From the NCBI GenBank assembly GCA_030141605.1, contig JAQGDQ010001233.1:1-53383 (forward strand): a stretch of 53,383 nucleotides of DNA, read 5' to 3'. Position numbers and translations under genes: made by a program. The DNA comes from Tubiluchus corallicola. Taxonomy: Eukaryota > Priapulida > Priapulimorpha > Priapulimorphida > Tubiluchidae. Numbering within the stretch: position 1 is the first letter of the stretch; each line of letters opens with the position of its first letter. Below the pieces are notes generated by a model. The model had not been told where the DNA came from, did no database searches, and worked only from the letters and a program-made list of their open reading frames with translations. Shown piece by piece: positions 1 to 17,039 of the stretch.

Positions 1-1081
1 TTTCACAATGTCAAATTAGAGATTGTAATTAGAAAACTGTGTAATTTGTTTGATTTAGTAGCACTTTATCCATTATAATGTCGTAATTAGTGTAATGTTC
101 AGTTTTGTTGCAGACACTACTTCCTATACTTAACAGTTTTTAAAAAAAAATCTAATAAATAATATAACAGGTATATACAATGTTTCTTTATTTACATTTA
201 TCTACAATTTATTTGCCATTCCATTTTATCAACCCGTTCCTGAAGAAAGTTCACATTCATAGTCATTTGTTTATGGTCGTATACTGCCCTTACAGGTATT
301 TATATAAACGAGATACTTTATGATGGTAACTGTTTGTGATGTGTAAGGCGACTGACTTATTTGACCTTTATGGGCTTTTAAAGTGCTTAAAGCTGTACAG
401 GGAAACGTGTTACTAAATCACGATCATTTTGACCGATAGACGCAGACATTTTGACGTGTAAGCAAATGGTAAGTAACATTCTAACATAACCGCATGAAAA
501 AGGACATAGTTTCCGTGACATGACGTTGCAGTACACGTGAAACTATGTCGCAAAAAACTTTTTCATGCACGGTTATGTTAGAATGTTACTTAGCATTTTG
601 CTTACGTCAAAATGGCTGCGTCTAACGGTCAAAATGATATTGATTTAGTAACACGTTTCCCTGTACAGCTTTAAGCACTTTAAAAGTCCATAAAGGTGAA
701 ATAAGTCAGTCGTCTTACACACCACAAACAGTTACCAACATAAAGTATTTTGTTTAAATAAATGTCTGTAAGGGCAGTATACGACTTATAAACACACGAC
801 TATGAATCTGAACTTTCTTCTGTTTATTACAGGAACGGCTGGCAGGATATATATATATATTTGTAAATACTTGTAAATAATGTAAATAAACAAAAATATA
901 AAATATATATATCTGTTATATTATTTATTAGAGTTTTTTTAAAAGCTGTTAAGTATAGGAAGTAGTGTCTGCAACAAAACTGAACATTACACTAATTATG
1001 ACATTATAACGGATAAAGTGCTACTAAATCAAACAAATTACACAGTTCTCTAATTACAATCTCTAATTTGACATTGCGAAA
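1..1081. repeat. Imperfect ~1.08 kb palindrome at window edge
   Basis: Bases 1 to about 515 reappear in reverse complement at about 537-1081. The inner pair is GACATAGTTT (503-512) with AAACTATGTC (540-549), so the centre is near 526. Several small indels separate the halves, so they are more diverged than the 6.5 kb arms. The homology still holds at base 1, so the palindrome continues outside the window. The same ~0.5 kb unit recurs at 16441-17010, 18230-18420 and 46878-47085. No coding potential is visible. Confidence 0.85.
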
Positions 1082-2070
1082 GGGCATAAATAGTACATAA
1101 ATTACACCGCTGTGCAATGCCTATCATTACAGTTAAGACAACTAAGCTTATTCTTATGTTAGCACACCTATATTTTACAAAATTGTTTGCACAGTACAAT
1201 CAATACTCAAACTTTCCATACAGATCGTGAACTTGTATACGTAGTTTACACAATAAAGCAAAGTTTTTGTTAATTGTAAACCGAAAATACGTTTTAGCGA
1301 TTGGTCACGTAACTAGTCTTGTTCAGGTGTAGTTCAAAATACAGCCTATGATAAGCAACGTTACACTTGAATAATCATCAAGACGACTAAGAGATGCCAA
1401 GATGTTAAGTCATCTTATTTTTGCAAAATATTATCATCACCATTACAATGTTGTGTAATTTTTCAGATAAACGTTATGCAATTAGTTATGAAATCTTATG
1501 TTCAACACTTGCCAAATCTACTTAAAAAATATATGGTTTGCTTTCAGGTAAAACGTAATAAAGCCACTAAAATCCAACTCAAGATTTTTGGGCTTTAAAA
1601 GCAGCACAGTAGAGCAGTATACATATAAACCTATATAACACCCTATTCTGCATACACGTAGACCGTCTGAGCTCATAATACGTTATAATGTTTATTTACA
1701 TTGCTATAATTTCGTTGCTTCTAAATCTTGGCTAACAATATCCACAGGGTTTATGACAGAAAAACGTTCTAACGCTCCCTAAAGTAGCTAGAAAGTTTAG
1801 CTTATTTACAAGTTCTGGCAACATCATTACCATGTTCACGTTGTCTTTAACCTGTTAAAACACTCACGTTTCGCCGTGGTTAATTCGGTGCTTTCACAAC
1901 CAATTTTACATATTTCATTGATTTTATACATCACCTGTCCAGTTTTCCAGAAACTGAACATATTCACCAGGCTTAAGTAATATAGCTATTTCAAACAGAA
2001 GATCTTGTGGTGTGATAGATTACTTTAATTTAATACGTAGGACGTTTACAGTCTCTGATTGGCTATTCGT
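1082..2070. other. Non-coding, duplicated in right arm
   Basis: AT-rich sequence with no convincing open frame, mirrored at about 15451-16440. The part at about 1082-1264 is also mirrored at 18040-18230, so it belongs to the dispersed repeat that continues into the palindrome. I see no RNA gene or splice-bounded exon in the rest. Confidence 0.5.
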
Positions 2071-2076
2071 CTAAAC

Positions 2077-2284
2077 CAAATATGGCCGCTCGACAGCTAC
2101 GAAGAATTCCCAGTCCTCACAGGCTAAAGTCTCTAAGACGTGCACCTTCACGAATTTCTCCAGACCTTGCCACCGGTAGACCCCGCTCCGCCCGGGGAAG
2201 AGTTTAGCGTCCCCGTCTCTCTGGGCGTCGGAGACGAATAAATACGTGCTGTCACCCACACGAAATGACTCCCAGTCAGTTGCA
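2077..2284 (-). CDS. EAR (EPTP) repeat exon, left-arm copy
   Basis: An internal-exon-like block on the minus strand, identical in protein to the block at 15237-15444. It encodes about one and a half EAR/EPTP repeats. The visible features are a DWESF start, a G-D-x-x-YLFV strand, a GVYRW strand, then a second DWEFF and a final PYL. In known proteins (LGI family, TSPEAR, ADGRV1) these repeats are blades of an extracellular beta-propeller. On this strand the block is preceded by a pyrimidine-rich stretch ending CAG and followed by a possible GT donor just before an in-frame TAG. The open frame has no ATG at its start, which fits an exon better than a single-exon gene. No neighbouring EAR exon was found, so this is either a lone exon of a larger gene or a duplicated exon fragment. 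Confidence 0.55.
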
Positions 2285-2365
2285 CTGAAAAATAAATACG
2301 CTAAGATTAAAATGTCAAAAGACAAAGGAATTATGTCACATATAAAACAATGAATTATAAAAAAA

Positions 2366-3556
<1,191 letters not shown>

Positions 3557-4458
3557 TATTATACAAGAAACATGACGAAATCACACGAAGATTTTACCAC
3601 ATTGATGTTACGAACACTAATGTAGAAACAGCAAAAAATTTGGATGATACCCTCAGATTTTTGTAAACATTGTGACCTTCGCAGGTAAATAGATCAATTA
3701 AAAACGTGGACACGAATTAGTAGACATTTGTAAAAATGTTAAAGGAACACAGGATGGTTTTTCATATACTATCCCATTATCAAGTACGATTACGTTTTTC
3801 ATATACATTTTAACACAATTAATACTGTAAAACCGTTTCTGATAATTAAATAATGGTTTAAAAACTTAATTAATGGCTGGCGAGCCCAACTAGTGATGAC
3901 ATCACAAACTAACATACTTTTCAGCAGCAAAAATATTCCAAGAGCGTGTTGCGCGTGTTTGCGAAAGAGAAAATTGAAGTACAGTGCTACACAACATAAT
4001 GCGACATCAAGCCCACAGTGACATTTAGCAAAAGCATGAATGTTGGATTATTCAGATCAGTTTTTCAACTTCTACAACATAATGCCAACATTAGGCCCAC
4101 ATAGCTGGATGCATTGTCAAACAAAAACAAAAGAGATGTTCTGATATTTACAAAATCCAAATAAGTTTTTGAAATATTAAATACAATACATACAAATTAC
4201 AATAAAAGTGTTACTGGTATCTTAACGTATATCATAAAATTTACTGTTTACTAGCATTTTGCAACTTCAGTTTAGATTTGGCGTTTTGCCTTTAAAAACT
4301 GAGCCTGGTCTATTCCAAGAGCCTGCCCTGCAGGAACGAATATGTGAAATGTGCAATTTAGGAGAAGTAGAAAAACGACATACATTTCCTACTTGACTGC
4401 CACGTTTTATAACACGCATAGAAGGGATTTATTTCAAAAATGTTGTCACAATAACCCA
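3557..4458. other. Non-coding arm sequence
   Basis: AT-rich and mirrored at about 13170-14045. No open frame of note, no RNA gene and no splice-bounded exon was recognised. Confidence 0.5.
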
Positions 4459-4460
4459 TA

Positions 4461-5032
4461 TAGGGTCACCGGGGGGGGGGGGTGAAAAATGACCCCCTGA
4501 CCGTTTTTTTTGCATTTTACGCTTTCACCATACGCATCCCAGTAAACCTTTTCTATGACTTTTTCTAAATATGTTTTGTGCACAAAATACTTTCAGTTAT
4601 TTATTTTAGGCGCATTGTCTCACCACGAAATAAAAGTGAAAATGCAATATGTCGATGTTTTAAAATTGTCATATTTTTTAAAACAAAATGTCAGTTACTC
4701 AAATTACTCCACCTAAAAGAAGAAAGTAGTAGACAATAAATTCAAAATAGCAATGATTTTTGCACACTGGCTAGCAATGTCGGTTGTCTACAGTTATTCC
4801 AGCATAGATAAGGGAACGTAACTAAGTGAATTTAAATTTCGTATTACTAGTAAGTCACGTGACTTTAAGCAGAGGTATAATGTATCCTATGGTGGTCAGC
4901 ATAACCACAAATTATGCTGTTGCTGTTTACTAATGAAACAAGGCGGTTTATCAAAAGTAATTTACGAATTATGGTGGGGTAATTTTTACCCCCCCCGGTT
5001 ACCAAAATCGGTTGTACTATATCGTGACCCTA
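4461..5032. mobile_element. MITE-like TIR element with TA target site and poly-G ends
   Basis: The ends are inverted: TAGGGTCAC at 4461-4469 and GTGACCCTA at 5024-5032, with TA immediately outside on both sides (4459-4460 and 5033-5034). Subterminal inverted stretches also match: ACC plus a G run plus TGAAAAATGACCCC on the left, and GGGGTAATTTTTACC plus a C run on the right. At ~570 bp with no transposase, it looks like a non-autonomous element. TA duplication is typical of Tc1/mariner-type transposons, but the family assignment is inference. A second copy lies in the other arm. Confidence 0.55.
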
Positions 5033-5242
5033 TAAAGGTTAAACAAAATTTCATACCACTGACGAGTACCGAAACGCTTTCTTTCATTACGAATGCTGAT
5101 GTTTCAACTAGAAGATTTGCTTGTTTTATACAAAATTCTTACTTGAAGAGGCAAAACGAAATCTCCAGCCAATGACTTTGCAATCTTGTGCCATATATGG
5201 TACGACCCATATGAATTTTTGTCAAGTGGAATTACGATAACC

Positions 5243-5713
5243 TTTTGGCCTTATGCCAACACAAATGTTAGAAAATTTTCTATTAAATACAATGGCCCTT
5301 ACACATGGAATTAAATTGCTCCAGCTAGTAAAAATGCCAACTCGCTGTCCATATTTAAAAAAAATATAAATTAAACTTACTTGAAACATGTAACTGATCA
5401 CTCAATCATGATTTGTTGTTTTTTCATTTTCAAAAACTTCCCCTCTAGTATAATAATATTTTTATTACTCCCCACCCGTATTTATATTTGTATATATTGT
5501 AATATTGTATCTGTATATATTGTAATTTTTTCGTAACTAATTCTAGTGGCCTACCATAAGCTAGCTGCTTAGGCCTCTAGCGCAGAATTCATGAATTGTA
5601 TCATATTTTATACTAACAAAAACTGATTATCGATGCACATGTAATGTATATGTATATGTATATCGCGAAATAAATCTATTAAATCTATATCTAATCTAAA
5701 TCTAAATCTAAGC
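5243..5713 (+). pseudogene. LINE 3' end with (TAAATC)n tail, left arm
   Basis: Matches the 3' part of the LINE relic at 44895-45310 (minus strand). It runs from the last codons of the RT C-terminus (reading IFKKN before decay) through a 3' UTR with CTAGTGGCC to a tail of AAATCT repeats ending at 5713. The tail type is shared with the RT fragment at 6147-7066. It is 5' truncated and has no intact frame. Confidence 0.7.
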
Positions 5714-5919
5714 CTTGTAAGCTTGAATGCCTGGGTTCACGCCAAAATTTTTGTCGTGCATAGAACGGTGAAAGCAATTGTAAATGTTGTTGTTGTTGGC
5801 ATCCTTCTGTCTCGAAAGACAATGGAGTCTGCGACGACTGCGACGCCTTACGGAAAAAAGAGCAAACACATTTGATCCGCTTTGCCCAGTGATCCAGTTT
5901 ACCCGGGTCTCCCCTACAG
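5714..5919 (-). mobile_element. SINE-like fragment sharing the 3' tail of the 5S-SINE
   Basis: On the minus strand this contains ACTCCATTGTCTTTCGAGAC followed by AGAAGGATGCCAACAA and an AAC repeat. The same tail ends the 5S-headed SINE at about 37770-37806. The more 5' part of the fragment was split by the TIR element at 5920-7406 and resumes at 7407. I saw no 5S-like head beyond the split, so the copy is truncated or has a different head. Confidence 0.55.
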
Positions 5920-6015
5920 CAGGACCGGCCTTAAGCATAGGCAAACTAGGCAACCACCTAGGGCCTCACGCCGAGGCAACATTTTTTTGCTTTATGCGAA
6001 CATACTGCCTCCTCC

Positions 6016-6057
6016 TCTCTCTCTCTCTCTCTTTTTTTCTCTCTCTCTGTCTCTCTT

Positions 6058-6146
<89 letters not shown>
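6016..6146. repeat. (CT)n microsatellite
   Basis: CT core of the TIR element upstream of the LINE insertion. It corresponds to (GA)n at 11405-11610 in the other arm, which is longer. Confidence 0.95.
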
Positions 6147-7278
<1,132 letters not shown>

Positions 7279-7413
7279 CCGCACGCCTTTTTTGAGAAAT
7301 TTGTGCGTAATTTTATTTTTTCGTATTTATTTTTTATTTTTCTATTTCATTTGGGGCCACCAAATTCACTTCGCCTAGGGCCTCCAATTACCTAAGGCCG
7401 GCCCTGCCTACAG

Positions 7414-8040
7414 CAGGGGTCAGAGGACTAAAAGCACAATTCATTTATTTGCATTGTACAGCATTTTACGAACCTGCGGTGTGTGTATCCATTACAAGCC
7501 AGAAAGCAGGGGAGGTAGACCTGGTTTCTTTTACAAATCTGCATTGTGGGCTAAGAAATTAACGTGTTCTAAATATAATTGAAGTTGGGAGCCAAACATG
7601 GCCGGACGCTCTCGGAAACAAAACCTGTGGGATTCTGGGAAGGCAAACCACGTGCTTAGCGGGCAGCATGGCGTGTAGCTGCTTTTGTTATGAGAAGCGG
7701 TTTTTTTCAATTTAAATCATTAAATACGTTGGCAAAAACAAAGACTTGAGCCAAATTCGCAATTCAAAATAAGTTTAAAAATAATAAATTAACATTTATA
7801 GTTGAAAACAACAAACTTTATTAAAAACTTTTGCATTAAAAAGCTAAAATCATGTCAAAAGTTTCGACTAGCTGTTGCTGTCGTCATCAGTGGTAAATTT
7901 ACAAACGTGCAACCAGTTTACACAGGCAGGGCCTATCAAGCACTAATTTCAACTTTTTAATGCAAAAGTTTTTAACTATAAATGTTTTTATGCGCCCGTA
8001 ATAAAATTGGTTTTGGATTAATAAATTAACATTTAATAAT
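7414..8040. other. Spacer of the inverted repeat, with foldback at 7791-7990
   Basis: Single-copy spacer sequence. ACATTTATAGTT plus AACTTTTGCATTAAAAAG (about 7791-7841) is matched in reverse complement by CTTTTTAATGCAAAAG plus AACTATAAATGT (about 7953-7988). This makes a hairpin-capable pair around a ~110 bp loop. No gene is visible. Confidence 0.5.
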
Positions 8041-8050
8041 TATTTAGTAA

Positions 8051-8081
8051 TTTAATAATAACAATAATAATAATAATAATA

Positions 8082-8143
<62 letters not shown>

Positions 8144-8144
8144 T
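8051..8144. repeat. (AAT)n-(GAT)n-(AAT)n compound microsatellite
   Basis: AAT triplets, then a block of about ten GAT triplets, then AAT again. It is a smaller example of the block-wise triplet homogenisation seen in the arm tracts. Confidence 0.9.
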
Positions 8145-8960
8145 AACGTTTAATCATTATTATTTAATTATTATTAACGTCTATTATTTAATTATTAATT
8201 AGCGCTTTTGCGGCATTAATTGTGTTAAAATGTATACTTTTTATCAGACTTGGAAAAGGGATAGTATTTCAAAAATCATCCTGCCTACCTTTATTAATCT
8301 GTGCTAACTAAATTTTGCACAAAAAAAATCAATCACAAACTATCTCGGTAGAAGGAAGTTAGTAACAATTTTTTATGGAAATTTTACTAATGTTCTAACA
8401 CTAAGGGTGCAAACCGTTTAAAGCGCAACAAAACCCTCCTCTTACATAAAGGTTAAAAAATTCGTTTTGAAATTTTATATCACTTACAGACTGCCTTCTT
8501 GCATGCAGGGCTTGCGTCGGCAGTAATGCTGTATAAAACTTGTAAGTTTAAACTTCTGCGATGACCGTTAGCGCAACCATTCTGATGATAAGTCATTTGA
8601 AACAAGTTTTGATAACATTTTGTAAAGTTATTTAACGTTTTTGTACTTATGTGCCCAGCAAATAGAGAGCTTATTGCATCATTTTCAATAAAGATTTTTA
8701 AAAGTTATTAATAAACATATACATATTCATGTATGTATCCAATTTTAAAAAGAAAATCTTTAAAGTTACCTTGTCCTAGTAAAATGCCACGAGATCGTTT
8801 TTCTAGTCATTTGCGAACTGCAGGGGGTATCACGACTTCCTTTGGCTGACCGCTCTATCCAGCCCATCTCTATTGTGAATTTATGGCTGTTTATGTAATG
8901 AACCAATAAACAATTACTTGTGGTGTATTAGAAACACTATCAACCTTGTTTTTACGAGAT
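8145..8960. other. Spacer of the inverted repeat
   Basis: AT-rich sequence between the two triplet runs. No gene, RNA or transposon end was recognised. Confidence 0.4.
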
Positions 8961-9138
8961 TCATTATTATTATATTATTAGTAATTATTAACATTATTAT
9001 TATTATTATTACTATTATTATTATTTATTTTTCATTTATTATTATTGTTTTTTTATCGTTATTGTTATTATTATCATTGTTCGTTATCATTATTATTTAT
9101 ATTATTATTGTTGTTCGCTATTATTGTTATTGTAGTAA

Positions 9139-9169
<31 letters not shown>

Positions 9170-9185
9170 TATTATTATTATTATT
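8961..9185. repeat. (ATT)n microsatellite, imperfect
   Basis: ATT triplets with many substitutions. Isoleucine and tyrosine-rich frames across it are not genes. Confidence 0.9.
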
Positions 9186-9835
9186 CGCATGGATTTGTAT
9201 AGTGGTTACATTCCAGCAGGCGGAGTAACTGCTTGTTGTGTGATACCTTGCCCCTGTTCATTATGTGGCACTTATATAAAAGGTAAGCTCAGCAACTGTC
9301 TGTGGCGTGTTATAAAATGCTCCCTTTACATGAATATGAAAGCATTCATAGGAGGATAAGAATTTTTTCTAAAATGTGATGCCCCTAAAACTTCTGCGCC
9401 CTATGCAGCAGCCCAGGTAGCCTATACGCCCCTTGGTAAATACGCCCCCGTTCTGGTGATGTTAAAAATACATTAACAGGAAGAATTGGTATCAAATTCA
9501 AACCTTGAAAGTGCTACACGTTCGCAAAGCTTGTATATCAAAGAGCGTTTAGTACCCCGTGCATGCACCCGCCCGCGAGGGGGCACATTGAAATAAGGAG
9601 AGATCCCGTTTCCCGAAACCTTATCCTGGGAGCGCAAAGAAAAACTCGTCTATAAGTTTTGTTGTGTTTAGCATCCGGGGTGTTTGGGAAAACTCCATTA
9701 GGAAATGAAGGTCAGCACAGCACGAGTGGATATTGGATAGTGGGTCGGGGTGGGGGGCAGTCCAAGGACCAATTTCCATTCCAAGGAGCATCGTAACTTG
9801 ACCCAGCAAAAAACTACTGAAACAACCAGCTGCAG
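9186..9835. other. Spacer, possible worn transposon terminus
   Basis: No gene recognised. Around 9379-9450 the text GATGCCCCTAAAA, TGCGCCCTATGCAG and CGCCCCTTGG resembles worn hAT-type terminal sequence. No matching second end or target duplication was found, so this is only a suggestion. Confidence 0.3.
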
Positions 9836-9850
9836 TTGGATGTTTGGTCT

Positions 9851-11610
<1,760 letters not shown>

Positions 11611-11709
11611 GAGAGGAGGAGGCAGTCTGTTCGCATAAAGCAAAAAATGTTGCCTCGGCGTGAGGCCCTAGGTGGTTGCCTAGTTTGCCTATGCTTAAGG
11701 CCGGTCCTG

Positions 11710-11916
11710 CTGTAGGGGAGACCCGGGTAAACTGGATCACTAGGCAAAGCGGATCAAATGTGTTTGCTCTTTTTTCCGTAAGGCGTCGCAGTCGTCGCAG
11801 ACTCCATTGTCTTTCGAGACAGAAGGATGCCAACAACAACAACATTTACAATTGCTTTCACCGTTCTATGCACGACAAAAATTTTGGCGTGAACCCAGGC
11901 ATTCAAGCTTACAAGG
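11710..11916 (+). mobile_element. SINE-like fragment, right-arm copy
   Basis: Reverse complement of 5714-5919, with the same ACTCCATTGTCTTTCGAGAC tail followed by AAC repeats at about 11830-11845. Confidence 0.5.
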
Positions 11917-12386
11917 CTTAGATTTAGATTTAGATTAGATATAGATTTAATAGATTTATTTCGCGATATACATATACATATACATTACATGTGCATCGAT
12001 AATCAGTTTTTGTTAGTATAAAATATGATACAATTCATGAATTCTGCGCTAGAGGCCTAAGCAGCTAGCTTATGGTAGGCCACTAGAATTAGTTACGAAA
12101 AAATTACAATATATACAGATACAATATTACAATATATACAAATATAAATACGGGTGGGGAGTAATAAAAATATTATTATACTAGAGGGGAAGTTTTTGAA
12201 AATGAAAAAACAACAAATCATGATTGAGTGATCAGTTACATGTTTCAAGTAAGTTTAATTTATATTTTTTTTAAAGATGGACAGCGAGTTGGCATTTTTA
12301 CTAGCTGGAGCAATTTAATTCCATGTGTAAGGGCCATTGTATTTAATAGAAAATTTTCTAACATTTGTGTTGGCATAAGGCCAAAA
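11917..12386 (-). pseudogene. LINE 3' end, right-arm copy
   Basis: Mirror copy of 5243-5713 on the opposite strand, with the same AAATCT tail (11917-11960). Not coding. Confidence 0.7.
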
Positions 12387-12596
12387 GGTTATCGTAATTC
12401 CACTTGACAAAAATTCATATGGGTCGTACCATATATGGCACAAGATTGCAAAGTCATTGGCTGGAGATTTCGTTTTGCCTCTTCAAGTAAGAATTTTGTA
12501 TAAAACAAGCAAATCTTCTAGTTGAAACATCAGCATTCGTAATGAAAGAAAGCGTTTCGGTACTCGTCAGTGGTATGAAATTTTGTTTAACCTTTA

Positions 12597-13167
12597 TAGG
12601 GTCACGATATAGTACAACCGATTTTGGTAACCGGGGGGGGTAAAAATTACCCCACCATAATTCGTAAATTACTTTTGATAAACCGCCTTGTTTCATTAGT
12701 AAACAGCAACAGCATAATTTGTGGTTATGGTGACCACCATAGGATACAATATACCTCTGCTTAAAGTCACGTGACTTACTAGTAATACGAAATTTAAATT
12801 CACTTAGTTACGTTCCCTTATCTATGCTGGAATAACTGTAGACAACCGACATTGCTAGCCAGTGTGCAAAAATCATTGCTATTTTGAATTTATTGTCTAC
12901 TACTTTCTTCTTTTAGGTGGAGTAATTTGAGTAACTGACATTTTGTTTTAAAAAATATGACAATTTTAAAACATCGACATATTGCATTTTCACTTTTATT
13001 TCGTGGTGAGACAATGCGCCTAAAATAAATAACTGAAAGTATTTTGTGCACAAAACATGTTTAGAAAAAGTCATAGAAAAGGTTTACTGGGATGCGTATG
13101 GTGAAAGCGTAAAATGCAAAAAAACGGTCAGGGGGTCATTTTTCACCCCCCCCCCCCGGTGACCCTA
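12597..13167. mobile_element. Right-arm copy of the TA-flanked MITE-like element
   Basis: Reverse complement of 4461-5032 with the same TAGGGTCAC ends. It is present because the whole arm was duplicated, not by a separate insertion: the flanking sequence is also mirrored. Confidence 0.55.
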
Positions 13168-14045
13168 TATGGGTTATTGTGACAACATTTTTGAAATAAA
13201 TCCCTTCTATGCGTGTTATAAAACGTGGCAGTCAAGTAGGAAATGTATGTGGTTTTTCTACTTCCCCTAAATTGCACATTTCACATATTCGTTCCTGCAG
13301 GGCAGGCTCAATTTTTAAAGGCAAAACGCTAAACTGAAGTTGCAAAATGCTAGTAAACAGTAAATTTTATGATATACGTTAAGATACCAGTAACACTTTT
13401 ATTGTAATTTGTATGTATTGTATTTAATATTTCAAAAACTTATTTGGATTTTGTAAATATCAGAACATCTCTTTTGTTTTTGTTTGACAATGCATCCAGC
13501 TATGTGGGCCTAATGTTGGCATTATGTTGTAGAAGTTGAAAAACTGATCTGAATAATCCAACATTCATGCTTTTGCTAAATGTCACTGTGGGCTTGATGT
13601 CGCATTATGTTGTGTAGCACTGTACTTCAATTTTCTCTTTCGCAAACACGCGCAACACGCTCTTGGAATATTTTTGCTGCTGAAAAGTATGTTAGTTTGT
13701 GATGTCATCACTAGTTGGGCTCGCCAGCCATTAATTAAGTTTTTAAACCATTATTTAATTATCAGAAACGGTTTTACAGTATTAATTGTGTTAAAATGTA
13801 TATGAAAAACGTAATCGTACTTGATAATGGGATAGTATATGAAAAACCATCCTGTGTTCCTTTAACATTTTTACAAATGTCTACTAATTCGTGTCCACGT
13901 TTTTAATTGATCTATTTACCTGCGAAGGTCACAATGTTTACAAAAATCTGAGGGTATCATCCAAATTTTTTGCTGTTTCTACATTAGTGTTCGTAACATC
14001 AATGTGGTAAAATCTTCGTGTGATTTCGTCATGTTTGTATAATAC

Positions 14046-15035
<990 letters not shown>

Positions 15036-15236
15036 CTAAGCAGCAGCAGTGATAGCAGCAGTTACGTGCTTTTGATGTTGTTAGTGGTAGTAGTATAGAG
15101 GTTTTGGCAGTAGTCTGTATGGCAAAACAAGATTATTATATAGTGAAATCATATGTTTTTTTATAATTCATTGTTTTATATGTGACATAATTCCTTTGTC
15201 TTTTGACATTTTAATCTTAGCGTATTTATTTTTCAG

Positions 15237-15444
15237 TGCAACTGACTGGGAGTCATTTCGTGTGGGTGACAGCACGTATTTATTCGTCTCCGACGCCCAG
15301 AGAGACGGGGACGCTAAACTCTTCCCCGGGCGGAGCGGGGTCTACCGGTGGCAAGGTCTGGAGAAATTCGTGAAGGTGCACGTCTTAGAGACTTTAGCCT
15401 GTGAGGACTGGGAATTCTTCGTAGCTGTCGAGCGGCCATATTTG
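15237..15444 (+). CDS. EAR (EPTP) repeat exon, right-arm copy
   Basis: Plus-strand copy of the EAR-repeat block. The acceptor is visible: TATTTATTTTTCAG ends at 15236. The frame then reads ATDWESF, GDSTYLF, SGVYRW, EDWEFF and ERPYL. A possible donor GT sits at 15445-15446, directly before an in-frame TAG. The 208-nt size and the start with a split codon fit an internal exon of a longer extracellular protein. EAR repeats normally come in runs of about seven, so other exons would be expected. None was seen nearby, so the exon may belong to a gene outside the arm or be a stranded copy. The protein is identical to the minus-strand copy at 2077-2284. Confidence 0.6.
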
Positions 15445-16256
15445 GTTTAGACGAATAGCCAATCAGAGACTGTAAACGTCCTACGTATTAAATTAAAGTA
15501 ATCTATCACACCACAAGATCTTCTGTTTGAAATAGCTATATTACTTAAGCCTGGTGAATATGTTCAGTTTCTGGAAAACTGGACAGGTGATGTATAAAAT
15601 CAATGAAATATGTAAAATTGGTTGTGAAAGCACCGAATTAACCACGGCGAAACGTGAGTGTTTTAACAGGTTAAAGCCAACGTGAACATGGTAATGATGT
15701 TGCCAGAACTTGTAAATAAGCTAAACTTTCTAGCTACTTTAGGGAGCGTTAGAACGTTTTTCTGTCATAAACCCTGTGGATATTGTTAGCCAAGATTTAG
15801 AAGCAACGAAATTATAGCAATGTAAATAAACATTATAACGTATTATGAGCTCAGACGGTCTACGTGTATGCAGAATAGGGTGTTATATAGGTTTATATGT
15901 ATACTGCTCTACTGTGCTGCTTTTAAAGCCCAAAAATCTTGAGTTGGATTTTAGTGGCTTTATTACGTTTTACCTGAAAGCAAACCATATATTTTTTAAG
16001 TAGATTTGGCAAGTGTTGAACATAAGATTTCATAACTAATTGCATAACGTTTATCTGAAAAATTACACAACATTTTAATGGTGATGATAATATTTTGCAA
16101 AAATAAGATGACTTAACATCTTGGCATCTCTTAGTCGTCTTGATGATTATTCAAGTGTAACGTTGCTTATCATAGGCTGTATTTTGAACTACACCTGAAC
16201 AAGACTAGTTACGTGACCAATCGCTAAAACGTATTTTCGGTTTACAATTAACAAAA

Positions 16257-17010
16257 ACTTTGCTTTATTGTGTAAACTACGTATACAAGTTCACGATCTG
16301 TATGGAAAGTTTGAGTATTGATTGTACTGTGCAAACAATTTTGTAAAATATAGGTGTGCTAACATAAGAATAAGCTTAGTTGTCTTAACTGTAATGATAG
16401 GCATTGCACAGCGGTGTAATTTATGTACTATTTATGCCCTTTCACAATGTCAAATTAGAGATTGTAATTAGAGAACAGTGTAAGTTGTTTGATTTAGTAG
16501 CACTTTATCCGTTATAATGTCATAATTAGTGTAATGTTCAGTTTTGTTGCAGACACTACTTCCTATACTTAACAGCTTTTAAAAAAACTCTAATAAATAA
16601 TATAACAGATATATATATTTTATATTTTTGTTTATTTACATTATATACAAGTATTTACAAATATATATATATATATCCTGCCAGCCGTTCCTGTAATAAA
16701 GAGAAGAAAGTTCAGATTCATAGTCGTGTGTTTATAAGTCGTATACTGCCCTTACAGGCATTTATTTAAACAAAATACTTTATGTTGGTAACTGTTTGTG
16801 GTGTGTAAGACGACTGACTTATTTCACCTTTATGGACTTTTAAAGTGCTTAAAGCTGTACAGGGAAACGTGTTACTAAATCAATATCATTTTGACCGTTA
16901 GACGCAGCCATTTTGACGTAAGCAAAATGCCAAGTAACATTCTAACATAACCGTGCATGAAAAAGTTTTTTGCGACATAGTTTCACGTGTACTGCAACGT
17001 CATGTAATGG
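16257..17010 (+). repeat. Dispersed repeat copy in right arm
   Basis: Contains TTAGTTGTCTTAACTGTAAT, CACAATGTCAAATTAGAG and GCAGACACTACTTCCTATAC, shared with 1-1264, 17165-17270, 18040-18420 and, for the inner part, 46878-47085. Beyond the arm edge it continues into TAATGGCGCCGTCGGAACA (from about 17015), also found near 43133. No coding frame. Confidence 0.75.
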
Positions 17011-17039
17011 CGCCGTCGGAACACTGTCACGGGAAACTT

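Noticed and set aside
4933-5175. 80-residue frame present in both arms
   Set aside because: It starts inside the MITE and runs across its right end into flanking sequence. Its conservation is due to the arm duplication only.
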